From NCBI RefSeq assembly GCF_907177275.1, contig NZ_CAJSLV010000071.1, positions 1-64,000 on the forward strand: a stretch of 64,000 nucleotides of DNA, given 5' to 3'. This DNA comes from Actinacidiphila cocklensis. GTDB taxonomy: Bacteria > Actinomycetota > Actinomycetes > Streptomycetales > Streptomycetaceae. Numbering within the stretch: position 1 is the first letter of the stretch; the number at the start of each line of letters is the position of its first letter. Of the stretch, positions 49,996 to 58,604 are shown piece after piece. Position numbers and translations under genes: made by a program. Under the pieces are notes generated by a model. That model made no database searches. It was not told where the DNA came from and saw only the letters and a list, made by a program, of their open reading frames with translations.

Positions 49996-50044
49996 CGCAT
50001 CGGCCACACACGCTAGGAGCGGGGTGAGTGCATGTCAATGGCGA

Positions 50045-50057
50045 GGAAGCGCTTTCC
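50045..50057. promoter_or_regulatory. GAAGCGCTTC-like operator, site 2
   Basis: GGAAGCGCTTTCC shares the AAGCGCTT core with the sites at 49982 and 50111. It is spaced about 63 bp from site 1 and about 66 bp from site 3 (centre to centre), about six helical turns, which would suit looping. Confidence 0.55.
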
Positions 50058-50110
50058 GCGGGCGGGCGCGTTACCGGTCGCGCTCCCCGCCGACGGCCCG
50101 GGCTGCCGGC

Positions 50111-50125
50111 TTCGAAGCGCTTCAA
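50111..50125. promoter_or_regulatory. GAAGCGCTTC operator, site 3
   Basis: TTCGAAGCGCTTCAA with a perfect 10-bp core (50114-50123). It is the third copy in 145 bp upstream of the second importer operon. Confidence 0.7.
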
Positions 50126-50159
50126 CTCCGCAGACCTCCTGCGTACCGGCCCCGCCAGC

Positions 50160-50276
50160 CGTGAGACCGCGCAGATTCACGGGCCGTGGAGTGACGTCGG
50201 GTTCACCGCGACGTACCGCGCGAGCAATGCGGCGCCGAGCGCCTTCACGCTGAACGGAGCCGGCTGCACCACCTGA
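50160..50276 (+). pseudogene. C-terminal fragment of a secreted carbohydrate-active protein
   Basis: The plus-strand frame ends in QIHGPWSDVGFTATYRASNA then APSAFTLNGAGCTT and a stop at 50276. This looks like the last beta-strands of a secreted glycan-active enzyme or binding module (W-S-D-x-G-F-T-A-T-Y, ending in FTLNG). Nothing before position about 50160 continues it, and GAAGCGCTTC operators occupy that space. So a large secreted gene has probably been deleted down to its end. The exact family is not recognised. Confidence 0.5.
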
Positions 50277-50286
50277 GTGCCGGCCG

Positions 50287-50314
50287 GTCCGGCCCGCCGC
50301 CGCGCGGGCCGGAC
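50287..50314. terminator. Hairpin between lacI (minus) and the plus-strand remnant
   Basis: Perfect 11-bp stem (GTCCGGCCCGC at 50287-50297, GCGGGCCGGAC at 50304-50314) with a 6-nt loop. It directly adjoins the LacI stop at 50315 and is 10 bp past the remnant's stop, so it would serve both directions. Confidence 0.75.
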
Positions 50315-51334
50315 TCAACTGGACTCGCGCATCACCAGCTTGCAGGGGACCGTCTGGACGCCGGTGGTGGGGGTGCCGTCGATGGCTTCGAGGAGCCGGA
50401 GGGCGGCGACCCGGCCGATCTCGCCGAGGTTCATGTCGATGGTGGTCAGCGGGGGGCGGGAGGCCAGGGCCATGGTGTCCCAGTTGTCGTAGCCGACCAC
50501 GGCGACGTCGTCGGGGACGCGGTGGCCCTCCTCCCGCAGGGTGTCGGCGACACCGCGGGCGATCTGGTCGTTGCCGCAGAAGAAGCCGTCGGTGTCCGGC
50601 GCGGTGCGCAGCACCGCGCGGGCGGCGCGGCGGCCCCACGCCTCGCTCCAGTCGCCGAACTGCACCCGGCCGCCGCACAGTTCGAGGTCCGCCTGGGCGA
50701 GCAGGTCCTCGGTCAGACGTGCCCTGTGCTGGGCGGCGGCGTGGTGGGCCGGCCCGGTGATGTGCGCGATGCGGCGGCGGCCGGAGCTGATGAGGTGCTC
50801 CACCGCCAGCCGGGCGCCGCCCTCGTCGTCGGACGCCACGGACATGTCCGCCGGGTCGCTGGAGGGGGACAGGGCGTAGACGGTGGGGACCCCGCCGAGG
50901 CCGGCCAGCGGGGCGCGCGGGTCGGTGCGGCGGCCGGTGACGATGATGCCGTCCACCCGGCGGCCGAGCAGGGTCTGCACGTAGTGGCGCTCCCGGATCG
51001 CGTCGCCGCGGGTGTCGCAGAGCAGGACGGAGATCTTGCCCGCGCCCAGTGCGTCCTCCGCGCCGAGCAGCACCGGGGTGCTGAACCGCCCGATGCCGTC
51101 GGTGGTGATCAGCCCGACCGTCCAGCTGCGGCCCGCCAGCAGGCTGCGGGCCTGCTCGTTGGGCTGGAAGTCCAGCCGCTGGGCCGCGTCCAGGACCCGC
51201 TGGCGGGTCTCGGGCCGCATGCGTCCGTTGCCGCTCAGCGCCTTGGACGCGGTGCCCACGCTCACGCCTGCCAGGTCGGCCACGTCGGTCAGCGTCACAC
51301 GGGCGGCGGGGTGACGGCGGTCGGTCTCTGTCAT
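50315..51334 (-). CDS. LacI-family transcriptional regulator (second)
   Basis: 339-residue repressor. The helix-turn-helix is at about 13-35 (RVTLTDVADLAGVSVGTASK), recognition residues SVGTAS, followed by ALSGNGRMRPETRQRVLDAA. The effector domain has VGLITTDGIGRFSTPVLLGA and DDVAVVGYDNW (about 273-283). ATG 51334 with AAGGGA about 8 nt upstream. It lies 158 bp after the third importer's last permease, in the same direction, so it may close the GH127-importer operon. It is also the nearest regulator to the GAAGCGCTTC sites, but the pairing is unproven. Confidence 0.92.
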   Translation of the reverse strand: MTETDRRHPAARVTLTDVADLAGVSVGTASKALSGNGRMRPETRQRVLDAAQRLDFQPNEQARSLLAGRSWTVGLITTDGIGRFSTPVLLGAEDALGAGKISVLLCDTRGDAIRERHYVQTLLGRRVDGIIVTGRRTDPRAPLAGLGGVPTVYALSPSSDPADMSVASDDEGGARLAVEHLISSGRRRIAHITGPAHHAAAQHRARLTEDLLAQADLELCGGRVQFGDWSEAWGRRAARAVLRTAPDTDGFFCGNDQIARGVADTLREEGHRVPDDVAVVGYDNWDTMALASRPPLTTIDMNLGEIGRVAALRLLEAIDGTPTTGVQTVPCKLVMRESS

Positions 51335-51492
51335 GGACAATCCCTTGTTCAATCGCACTGCAGCTTCCATCCTGCCAGGGCACGGCCCTGAAATTCCCGT
51401 GCTCCGGTCAGAAAAACCATTGCGCAGGTCGGCGGTCCGCAGGGCGCGCGCCTGGTCGCCGGCACTGCCGGCCCGATGGCGTTCGACGGCGT

Positions 51493-52317
51493 TCAGTCCT
51501 TGACGGCTCCGGCGGTCACTCCGGCGGCGACGTAGCGCTGGGCGAGGACCAGCAGGACGGCGGCGGGGATGGAGGCGACCACGGCGGTGGCCATGATGGC
51601 GTTCCACTCCTGGTTGTTGTTGCCGATGTACTTGTAGATGCCCAGCGTGATGGGCCGCATGTTGCCGCCGGCGTCCAGGGTGTTGGCGAAGACGAAGTCC
51701 GACCAGGCCCACAGGAAGCTGAACAGCGACACCGTCACGACCGCGTTGCGGGAGACCGGCAGGACGATGGAGGTGAAGGTGCGCCACACGTTCGCGCCGT
51801 CCACCTTGGCCGCGGACAGCAGCTCGTCGGGGATGCCGGACATGAAGGCCGCGAAGATCATCACCCCGAAGGGCACCGCGATGGTGGAGTCGGCGACGAC
51901 CAGGCCCCACCAGGTGTTCATGATGCCGAGGTTGAGGAAGATGCCGTAGAAGCCCATCGCCATGACGATGCCGGGCACCATCTGGGCGATCAGCAGCAGC
52001 AGGCCGAGCAGCCCGGCGCCGCGCGGGCGCAGCTTGGCCAGGGCGTAGCCGGCGGGTGCGGCCAGCACCAGGGTCAGCGCGACGGTGCCCAGCCCGATCA
52101 GCAGGCTGACCCACAGGTACGGCAGCTGGTCGTCGAGCACGGCCCGGTAGCCGGTGAAGGTCGGGTGCAGCGGGAAGAGGTCGGGCGGGGACTTGCGCAT
52201 GTCCTGCTGCGGGGTCAGGGACACGTTCAGCATCCAGTAGACCGGGAAGAGCATGACCGCGGTCAGCACGACCCCGATGACGGTGTTGCGGCGGGAGCGG
52301 AGGACGCGGGAGGTCAT
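51493..52317 (-). CDS. ABC sugar permease, MalG-type (third importer)
   Basis: 274-residue permease, six helices, EAA loop ELLSAAKVDGANVWRTFTSI (about 163-182). It ends AQRYVAAGVTAGAVKD as in MalG-type proteins. The start overlaps the partner permease by 4 bp. Confidence 0.93.
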   Translation of the reverse strand: MTSRVLRSRRNTVIGVVLTAVMLFPVYWMLNVSLTPQQDMRKSPPDLFPLHPTFTGYRAVLDDQLPYLWVSLLIGLGTVALTLVLAAPAGYALAKLRPRGAGLLGLLLLIAQMVPGIVMAMGFYGIFLNLGIMNTWWGLVVADSTIAVPFGVMIFAAFMSGIPDELLSAAKVDGANVWRTFTSIVLPVSRNAVVTVSLFSFLWAWSDFVFANTLDAGGNMRPITLGIYKYIGNNNQEWNAIMATAVVASIPAAVLLVLAQRYVAAGVTAGAVKD

Positions 52318-53300
52318 GCCGGCTGGCTCCTCTGGAGTCGGATGTAGAACAGCCCGAAGGCCAGGGCGATGAGGATCAGGATGTTGCCGACCGCGGCGCC
52401 GGGGCCGAAGTCGGGCAGCAGCGAACCGAAGCCGTAGCGGTAGGACCAGGTGGACAGCGTGGTCGAGGAGTCGCCCGGGCCGCCCCTGGTCATGATCCAG
52501 ATCAGGTCGAAGACCTTGAGGGTGTAGATCAGCCCGAGCAGCACGGTGATCGCGGAGACCGGCCGCAGCAGCGGGAAGGTGATCCGCCGGAACTGCTGCC
52601 AGCCGGTCGCCCCGTCCAGCGACGCCGCCTCGTACAGCTCGGCGGGGATGTTCTGCAGCCCGCTGTAGAGGATCACCAGGTTGAACGGGATGCCGATCCA
52701 GATGTTCGCGATGATCACCGAGGTCAGCGCCCAGTGCGGCGAGGTCAGCCAGTCCACCTTGCCCACGCCCACCAGGTGCAGCCCGTAGTTGACCACGCCG
52801 GACTCGCTGTTGAACATCCACGACCAGGTCGAGGCGGACACGATCAGCGGCAGCAGCCACGGGATCAGGAACAGCGCCCGCAGTGTCGGCGCCAGCCGGA
52901 AGCCGCGGTGGAAGAACACCGCGAGCGACAGCCCCAGCACGTACTGGAAGAGGATCGACACCAGGGTGAAGACCATCGTGTTGCGCAGCGCGGTGTCGAA
53001 GGTCGGGTTGTCGATCACCTGCCGGAAGTTGTCCCAGCCGGAGAACGGCGCCCCGCCCTGCACGAACGACCGCACCGTGTAGTGCCGCACGGACAGGTCC
53101 ACGTTGCGATAGAGCGGATAGGCGTAGAAGGCCCCCAGGTACACCACGACCGGCGCGAGGAAGGCCCACGCGGCCAGTTGCGACCCGCGCGGCACCCATC
53201 GGCCGCGGCGGGCGGTTGCCTGCGGGGGGTCGGCGTCCTGCGACGGCGCCCGTGAGGTGGCCGCGGACCGGTGCAGGTCGTCGGCATGGGCGGTGGACAT
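52314..53300 (-). CDS. ABC sugar permease, MalF-type (third importer)
   Basis: 328-residue permease. A polar N-terminus of about 40 residues precedes six helices. The EAA loop is ELYEAASLDGATGWQQFRRI (about 224-243), and MTRGGPGDSSTTLSTWSYRY follows. The ATG at 53300 with AAGGAG 7 nt upstream is preferred over an upstream in-frame start at 53360. It lies 100 bp after the binding-protein gene. Confidence 0.92.
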   Translation of the reverse strand: MSTAHADDLHRSAATSRAPSQDADPPQATARRGRWVPRGSQLAAWAFLAPVVVYLGAFYAYPLYRNVDLSVRHYTVRSFVQGGAPFSGWDNFRQVIDNPTFDTALRNTMVFTLVSILFQYVLGLSLAVFFHRGFRLAPTLRALFLIPWLLPLIVSASTWSWMFNSESGVVNYGLHLVGVGKVDWLTSPHWALTSVIIANIWIGIPFNLVILYSGLQNIPAELYEAASLDGATGWQQFRRITFPLLRPVSAITVLLGLIYTLKVFDLIWIMTRGGPGDSSTTLSTWSYRYGFGSLLPDFGPGAAVGNILILIALAFGLFYIRLQRSQPA

Positions 53301-53400
53301 GCGGGGCTCCTTGGTCGGGCGGGTGCGGGAACGGGCTGCTCGGGGTCGGGGCGTGCGCACGGCGCAGAGGTTCTGGCCGTGCGCACCGGGTGGGCGGCGG

Positions 53401-54645
53401 TCAGGACTTGTGCGCGTCGGCGGCCTTCTGGGCGTCCTCCATCGCGGACTGCGGGTTCTTGCCGCCGGACAGCGCCCCCTGGACGGCGGTCCACATCTGC
53501 TCGGAGATCACCGGGTACTTCGTCCCGAGACCACCGCTGGTCCTGCCGCGCGCGGCGGCCAGCGCGGAGACCCACGGCTTCAACGCGGGGTTCTGCTGCA
53601 CCTGCTGGTCCTGGACCGCGGGCACCGGGGCGATGTACGACAAGGTGGTGTCGGTCGACAGCAAGTTGGTGTTGCTGGTCAGGCACTCCATGATCTTCTT
53701 GTCCACGGCGTAGCGTGCCGTGTCCTTCTGCACCGGCACGGTCACGAACTCGCCGCCCGTCGGCACGGGGGCCGAACCGCCGTTCTGGCCGGGGATGTTG
53801 ATGATCCCGTAGTCGAAGCCGACCTTCGCGGCGTTCGCCAGCTGCCAGGTGCCGTTCTCACCGAAGGCGTACTGCCCGGTGGCGAACTCCTGCCAGCTGG
53901 TCGTCTGGGTGTTGCTCAGCACGTCGTTGGGTGCCAGGCCCTTGGACACCCAGTCCTTCCACAGCGACAGCGCCGCGACGCCCTGGGCGCTGTCGAGCTT
54001 GGTGAGGTCGCCGCCTGCACCCCAGAACCACGGCAGGAACTGGAAGCTCCCCTCCTCGGTGCCTATCGCGCCGAAGGTGATGCCCTTCTTCCCCGCCGAC
54101 TTCGCCTTCTCCAGCGCCGCCGTCAGCGACGCCCAGTCCTTCACGGTGCCGGGGTCGATGCCCGCCTGGGACAGGATCGCCTTGTTGTAGTACAGCGCCA
54201 GGGTGTTGGCGCCGATCGGGATGCCGTAGGCCGCTCCGTCGGTCGTGCCCGCGCCCACGATGTTCTTCTGCAGCGCCGAGGTGTCCAGGCCGAGGTCGCT
54301 GGTCTTGGTCAGGATTCCGGCCTGCACCAGCGTGGACACGAACGGGTTGTCCACCATCATCAGGTCCGGCAGGCTCCCCTGCTGACCGGCCAGCAGCGCC
54401 TTGTTGTTCAGGTCCGTGGTGTCCATCGCCGTCCGCTTGAGGGTCACGCCGGCCTGGGTGCCGCAGGAGGCGACCAGCTTCGCCCACGCGTCGGAGGAGT
54501 CGAACTGCGGGTACGGGTCCCAGAACGTGTACGTCCCCGAACCCGAGGAGGAGCCGCCCCCCGACCCGGAGCCCGAGCACGCGCCGGTGCCCACCAGCGC
54601 GCAACATGCCACCACGGCCGAAACAGCGGAACGCGAGATTCTCAT
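53401..54645 (-). CDS. ABC sugar-binding lipoprotein (third importer)
   Basis: 414-residue solute-binding protein with lipobox LVGTGAC (about 17-23) and a Gly/Ser linker. YTFWDPYPQFDSSDAWAKLV (about 39-58), SLPDLMMVDNPFVSTLVQAG and YGIPIGANTLALYYNKAILS (about 141-160) define a family 1 binder. It follows the GH127 gene by 80 bp. Arabinose or arabino-oligosaccharides are likely ligands because of that enzyme; this is inference. Confidence 0.92.
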   Translation of the reverse strand: MRISRSAVSAVVACCALVGTGACSGSGSGGGSSSGSGTYTFWDPYPQFDSSDAWAKLVASCGTQAGVTLKRTAMDTTDLNNKALLAGQQGSLPDLMMVDNPFVSTLVQAGILTKTSDLGLDTSALQKNIVGAGTTDGAAYGIPIGANTLALYYNKAILSQAGIDPGTVKDWASLTAALEKAKSAGKKGITFGAIGTEEGSFQFLPWFWGAGGDLTKLDSAQGVAALSLWKDWVSKGLAPNDVLSNTQTTSWQEFATGQYAFGENGTWQLANAAKVGFDYGIINIPGQNGGSAPVPTGGEFVTVPVQKDTARYAVDKKIMECLTSNTNLLSTDTTLSYIAPVPAVQDQQVQQNPALKPWVSALAAARGRTSGGLGTKYPVISEQMWTAVQGALSGGKNPQSAMEDAQKAADAHKS

Positions 54646-54725
54646 GGCTTTGTCCTTGGGCTGTACGGAGTGATCCGGCGGCGGCGGATGTGCCGCGCCG
54701 GGCGGTTCGCGAACGCAGCGGCAGG

Positions 54726-56693
54726 TCAGCCGGTCGGCAGCCAGACGCGCATGCTGCCGTCCTGCCGGTTGGCCCACGCGTAGTAGGGGATGGCGGTCAG
54801 CGGGACGGCGGGGTCCTCGTCGGGTGCCGTGCCGCCGCGGCCGGCCGCGCGGTAGGGCCACCAGTGCCCGGAGTCGGGCGCGGCCCGGCGCCGGCCGGCG
54901 GCGCGGACGGTGACGACGCCGCCGAGCAGGTCGGGGCGGTCCTGTTCGGTCAGCGGCCGGGAGGTGTCGATCACGATGTCGTCGAGCCCGCCGCCGGGGT
55001 GGTCGACCTGTTCCAGGCAGTAGACCAGCGGCCCGCGCTCGATGGCCACGCAGCCCCGTACCGCGTCCACCCGCGGGTCGGCGCTGGTCAGCCGCGGCGT
55101 CAGGTCCAGTTCGAGGGTGACCTCGTCGCCCGGCGCCCACACCCGCTCCAGGCGCAGCCACCCGTCGGCGGCGGTGTCCTCGACCGGTTCGCCGGCCACG
55201 CGGGCGGCGAACCCGGCGCTCCAGTGCGGGATGCGCAGCGACAGCGTCCACGGCCTGTCCCCGGGTGTCTCCTCCACGGTGAAGGTGACCGTTCCGGCCG
55301 CGGGATACGTCGTGTGAGCGCTCACTACGACCGGCCGGCCTGCCGCGTCGCCGGTGTAGCGGCCGCTGGCGTACTGGTGGACCTGCAGGCCTGCGCCGTC
55401 GGTGGACGTGACGTAGTGCTCCAGGCTGGCCAGCAGCCGCATGACGTTGGGCGGGCAGCAGGCGCAGCGGAACCACTCGGTGCGGCGGGCGGACTTGTCG
55501 CCGCCCAGGTCGGTGTGGCCGTCGCGGATCTGCAGCGGGTTGACGTACAGCCAGGTCTCGCCGTCCAGCGAGACACCGGACAGGACGCCGTTGAAGAGGG
55601 TGCGCTCGATCAGGTCGCCGTAGCGGGCCTCGCCGGTCAGCAGCGCCATCCGCCAGCTCCACTGGATCGACGCGATGGCCGCGCAGGTCTCGCAGTAGGC
55701 GCGCTCGGTGGGCAGTTCGAAGGGGTCGCCGAAGTCCTCCTTGTCGTGGTGTGCGCCGACCCCGCCGGTCAGGTGGGTCTTTGTCGCGGTCATGGCCCGC
55801 CACAGGCGCTCGCCCGCGGCGCGCAGTTCGGCCTCGCCGGTCTCGCAGGCCAGGTCGGCGGCGGCCGCCAGCAGGTAGAGCTGGCGCACCGCGTGGCCTT
55901 CGACGTTCTCGGCCGCGCGCAGCGGCACCCGGTCCTGGCAGTAGGCCTCGCCGCCGAGCACGCCGTGGCCGTGCCGGTCCACGAAGTACTGCGCCAGGTC
56001 CAGGTAGCGCCGCTCCCCCGTCTCCCGGTACAGCTCGACCAGCGCGGTCTCCACCTCCGGGTGGCCGTCGAAGGACTCGATGGCCTTGCCCGGGCCGAAG
56101 ACGGTGTCGATGTGGTCGGCGAAGCGGGTGGCCACCCGCAGCAGTTCCTTGCCGCCGGTGGACCGGTGGTGGGCGACGGCGGCCTGGATCAGGTGCCCGG
56201 CGCAGTACAGCTCGTGGCCCCAGCGCAGGTCCTGGTAGCGGGCGCCGCCCTTGGTGACCTGGAACCAGGTGTTGAGGTAGCCGTCGGGCTGCTGGGCGGC
56301 GGCGACCAGGCCGATGATCCGGTCGACCTCGCCTGCCAGCGCGGCCCGCTCGCCGTCCGCTTCGGCCGCGTCCCGGCCGTCGGGGGCGCTCTGGCCGAGC
56401 TGCCAGGACGCGGCCTCCAGCCACTTGTAGACGTCGGAGTCCATGAAGGGGTAGTCGCCGCGGAAGTCGCCCTCCGCGGTTCCCGCGGCCAGCCGCAGGT
56501 CGTGCAGGTTTCCCGCGGACTCCAGCAGGCGCGGCCCCTGCGGAATGCCCGCGCGCGCGTTCACCGCGCGGCGGACCTGCCAGAAGCCGCCCTCGATGGC
56601 CGCGGCCGCGGCGGGCCGCAGGGTGGCGTGCGCACCGGGGCCGAGCAGGACAGGACCGGCCGTGCCGGCCGTCGTCGGGCTGGTGCGGGACAT
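54726..56693 (-). CDS. GH127-type beta-L-arabinofuranosidase
   Basis: 655-residue enzyme without a signal peptide, so probably cytosolic. An (alpha/alpha)6 barrel (about 30-430) is followed by beta-sandwich domains. The zinc/thiol active site of GH127 is visible: YCETCAAIA (about 335-343) with acid Glu and a Zn cysteine, and CACCPPNVMR (about 409-418) with the nucleophile and zinc cysteines. WGHELYCAGHLIQAAVAHHR (about 158-177) is also a family block. It releases beta-L-arabinofuranose from arabino-oligosaccharides, in line with the importer genes downstream. The GGGGAG ribosome site supports ATG 56693. Confidence 0.9.
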   Translation of the reverse strand: MSRTSPTTAGTAGPVLLGPGAHATLRPAAAAAIEGGFWQVRRAVNARAGIPQGPRLLESAGNLHDLRLAAGTAEGDFRGDYPFMDSDVYKWLEAASWQLGQSAPDGRDAAEADGERAALAGEVDRIIGLVAAAQQPDGYLNTWFQVTKGGARYQDLRWGHELYCAGHLIQAAVAHHRSTGGKELLRVATRFADHIDTVFGPGKAIESFDGHPEVETALVELYRETGERRYLDLAQYFVDRHGHGVLGGEAYCQDRVPLRAAENVEGHAVRQLYLLAAAADLACETGEAELRAAGERLWRAMTATKTHLTGGVGAHHDKEDFGDPFELPTERAYCETCAAIASIQWSWRMALLTGEARYGDLIERTLFNGVLSGVSLDGETWLYVNPLQIRDGHTDLGGDKSARRTEWFRCACCPPNVMRLLASLEHYVTSTDGAGLQVHQYASGRYTGDAAGRPVVVSAHTTYPAAGTVTFTVEETPGDRPWTLSLRIPHWSAGFAARVAGEPVEDTAADGWLRLERVWAPGDEVTLELDLTPRLTSADPRVDAVRGCVAIERGPLVYCLEQVDHPGGGLDDIVIDTSRPLTEQDRPDLLGGVVTVRAAGRRRAAPDSGHWWPYRAAGRGGTAPDEDPAVPLTAIPYYAWANRQDGSMRVWLPTG

Positions 56694-57010
56694 AGGGCTC
56701 CCCAGGAGGTCTCGGGACGGAACCCGCCGAGGCCGTGACGACGCGTCAGCGCATGCCGGGAAGACGGCAGTCGGGCTGGGCGGTCGACGTCTCGTCGAGT
56801 AAGTGCGCAAAGCTTTTCTTTCGGAAAAGTAGGGTGGGCATGAGGGCACGTCAAGACCGCTGACCAAACTTCCCCAAGTCAACGGGACCTCCTGTGGACG
56901 TACGCCCTGACGGTCGGTGATGCCAGGTGCTGGGTGAGCAAAGGATCGCCTGCCTCGCGGCCGGTGCGGCCGGCCCCTGTGGCCGCAGCCTGCCGCACCG
57001 CCGGTCATGA
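56694..57010. other. Regulatory region of the GH127 operon
   Basis: No gene is supported here. An AT-rich patch at 56810-56832 contains CTTTTC (56813-56818) and GAAAAG (56824-56829) as an inverted repeat with a 5-nt spacer, about 120 bp before GH127. It may be the operator of the GH127-importer operon; no GAAGCGCTTC or TAATACG copy is present. Confidence 0.4.
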
Positions 57011-57273
57011 GGCGAGGGTGACGGCGACCGTGGTGGCACCGGGGTTTGCGGTCACGGTGTGGGTCGCCGTAGGGGGTGCAGCGGTTGGCCGGGTTGGCCA
57101 CGTCGACCGCGCAGGGGAGGCAACCGAAGCCGTGGGCCGGCTCGTTCTGCCCCAGCACGGTGTCGATGTGGTTCAGCAGCGAGGTGGAGGAGGCGCCGGC
57201 GTACTGCGTCTCGCGGGACCGCCCGCTTCGGTAACCCCGGTGACCCGGTGGCGCGTCGGACGCGAGGTGACAT
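57011..57273 (-). pseudogene. Internally deleted and frameshifted secreted-protein gene
   Basis: An ATG at 57273 with AGGGAGG 6 nt upstream starts SPRVRRATGSPGLPKRAVPR. The frame then loses sense. In a second frame YAGASSTSLLNHIDTVLGQN, EPAHGFGCLPCAVDVANPAN, RCTPYGDP reads like genuine protein. In a third frame TVTANPGATTVAVTLAS ends with a stop near 57011, as in the tail of a beta-sandwich domain. I read this as the start and end of a secreted glycan-acting protein joined by a deletion and broken by frameshifts. The family is not identified. Its operator at 57320 remains intact. Confidence 0.45.
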
Positions 57274-57319
57274 CGGTGCCTCCCTGTGGCGGCGCGGGTG
57301 GCGGGTGCGGACCCGCGAG

Positions 57320-57339
57320 GATTGTGAGCGTTAACAATC
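57320..57339. promoter_or_regulatory. lacO-like operator upstream of the decayed gene
   Basis: GATTGTGAGCGTTAACAATC has arms GATTGT and ACAATC and closely resembles the E. coli lac operator (TTGTGAGCGGATAACAA). It lies 47 bp before the ATG of the pseudogene at 57273 and is AT-rich in a GC-rich context. Confidence 0.7.
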
Positions 57340-57759
57340 GAGCCGGCGAACCACCGTGCCGCCCGAGGAGGCCGCCGGCGCCCCCGCGTCCGCACAGCAC
57401 CGGCCATCGGACTGCGGCGGACCGGCGGATCGCCGGGGTATTCCCGTGGGATCGCAGGCACCGCTCGTACGACGTCCGTGATCTGCGTTTTCCGATCCCG
57501 CGAACGGCCTTGGGGCGCCTGGGCGGTGCGGGTTCCTGGCGGCGGCGGAACACCCGAGGAGGCCGGACGGTCGACCTCACCGGCGTCGTCGAAAACCTTT
57601 TCCCGAGCAGAAAGTAGAACCGCTCACAACAGTCGTCAATGCCTTGCGCAAAACTGTCCGCGCCGTTTCCCGGACGGCACGCCGGCAGCGGCCGCTCGGG
57701 CGGACGGCACGCGGCTTCCCGCAGGCCGGACGTCCGGGCCCCCCTGCCGCAATCGCCCC
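57340..57759. other. Gene-free stretch
   Basis: About 420 bp between the lacO-like operator and the methyltransferase remnant. Open frames here have no ribosome sites and no family similarity. Nothing else is recognisable. Confidence 0.45.
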
Positions 57760-58561
57760 ATGGCTGAGCACGGCGCGGACCGCGGTCACCTGCTGGGCAA
57801 CCGGCAGTCGGAGGCGGGCATCCGCCTCGCCGCTCGGCGAGCTGTTCGACCCGGTGACCTTCCGGCATGTCGGCCGGCTCGGGGTCTCCGCCGGGATGCG
57901 GTGCTGGGAGGTCGGCGCGGGCGGCCCGTCGGTGCCTTCCGGGCCGGCCGAGAGGGTCGGCCCGGCCGGGAGCGGGCTCGCCACCGACATCGACGTCTCC
58001 TGGATCGGGGACGTCCCCGGCGGTGTGACCGAGGCGCGGCGCCATGACGTGGCGGCCGATCCGCCGCCGCCCGGTGGGTTCGACCTGGTGCACACCCGCC
58101 TGGTCCTGGTCCATGTCACCGACCGGGCCGAGGCCCTGCGCCGGATGGTCCAGGCGCTGCGGCCGGGCGGCCGGCCGCTCCTGGAGGACGCGGACCCGGG
58201 GTTGCAGCCGCTGCAGTGCCCGGACGAGTCGGGTCCAGAGCAGCGGCTCGCCAACCGGTTGCGCTCCGGTTTCCGCGCCTTGACGGCGCAGCGCGGCGCC
58301 GACCTCGCGTACGGGCGGACGCTGCCGAGGCTGCTGCGCGCGGCCGGCCTCGACGACGTCCGGGCCGACGCCTACTTCCCGATCACCGGCCCGGCCTGCG
58401 CGAGGCTGGAGGCGGCGACCGTGCGGCAGATCCGCGGGCTGCTGGTGTCCGAGGGGCTCGCCACCGACGGGGAGATCGACCGCCATCCGGCGAACGTGGC
58501 CACCGGCCGCCTCGACCTGGCCACCGCCCCGATGGTCTCGGCGTGGGGGCGGCGACCCTGA
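57760..58561 (+). pseudogene. SAM-dependent methyltransferase with an N-terminal frameshift
   Basis: From ATG 57760, AEHGADRGHLLGNRQSEAG then IRLAA gives the normal N-terminus of this family in one frame. The continuation LGELFDPVTFRHVGRLGVSA, GMRCWEVGAGGPSV (SAM motif I), LATDIDVSW and FDLVHTRLVLVHV is in the next frame (+1 shift near 57830-57840). It runs intact to the stop at 58561, with DADPGLQPLQCPDE and ATGRLDLATAPMVSAWGRRP at the end. A single-base error could be a sequencing artefact; otherwise the gene is inactive, because no start exists in the second frame near the domain. Confidence 0.7.
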
Positions 58562-58571
58562 GCCTCGCCGG

Positions 58572-58599
58572 CCGGGCCGCCGCCGGAGCGGCGGCCCGG
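58572..58599. terminator. Bidirectional hairpin between convergent genes
   Basis: Perfect 12-bp stem (CCGGGCCGCCGC at 58572-58583, GCGGCGGCCCGG at 58588-58599) with the tetraloop CGGA. It sits between the methyltransferase stop (58561) and the MFS gene stop (58605). Confidence 0.8.
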
Positions 58600-58604
58600 G
58601 GTGG

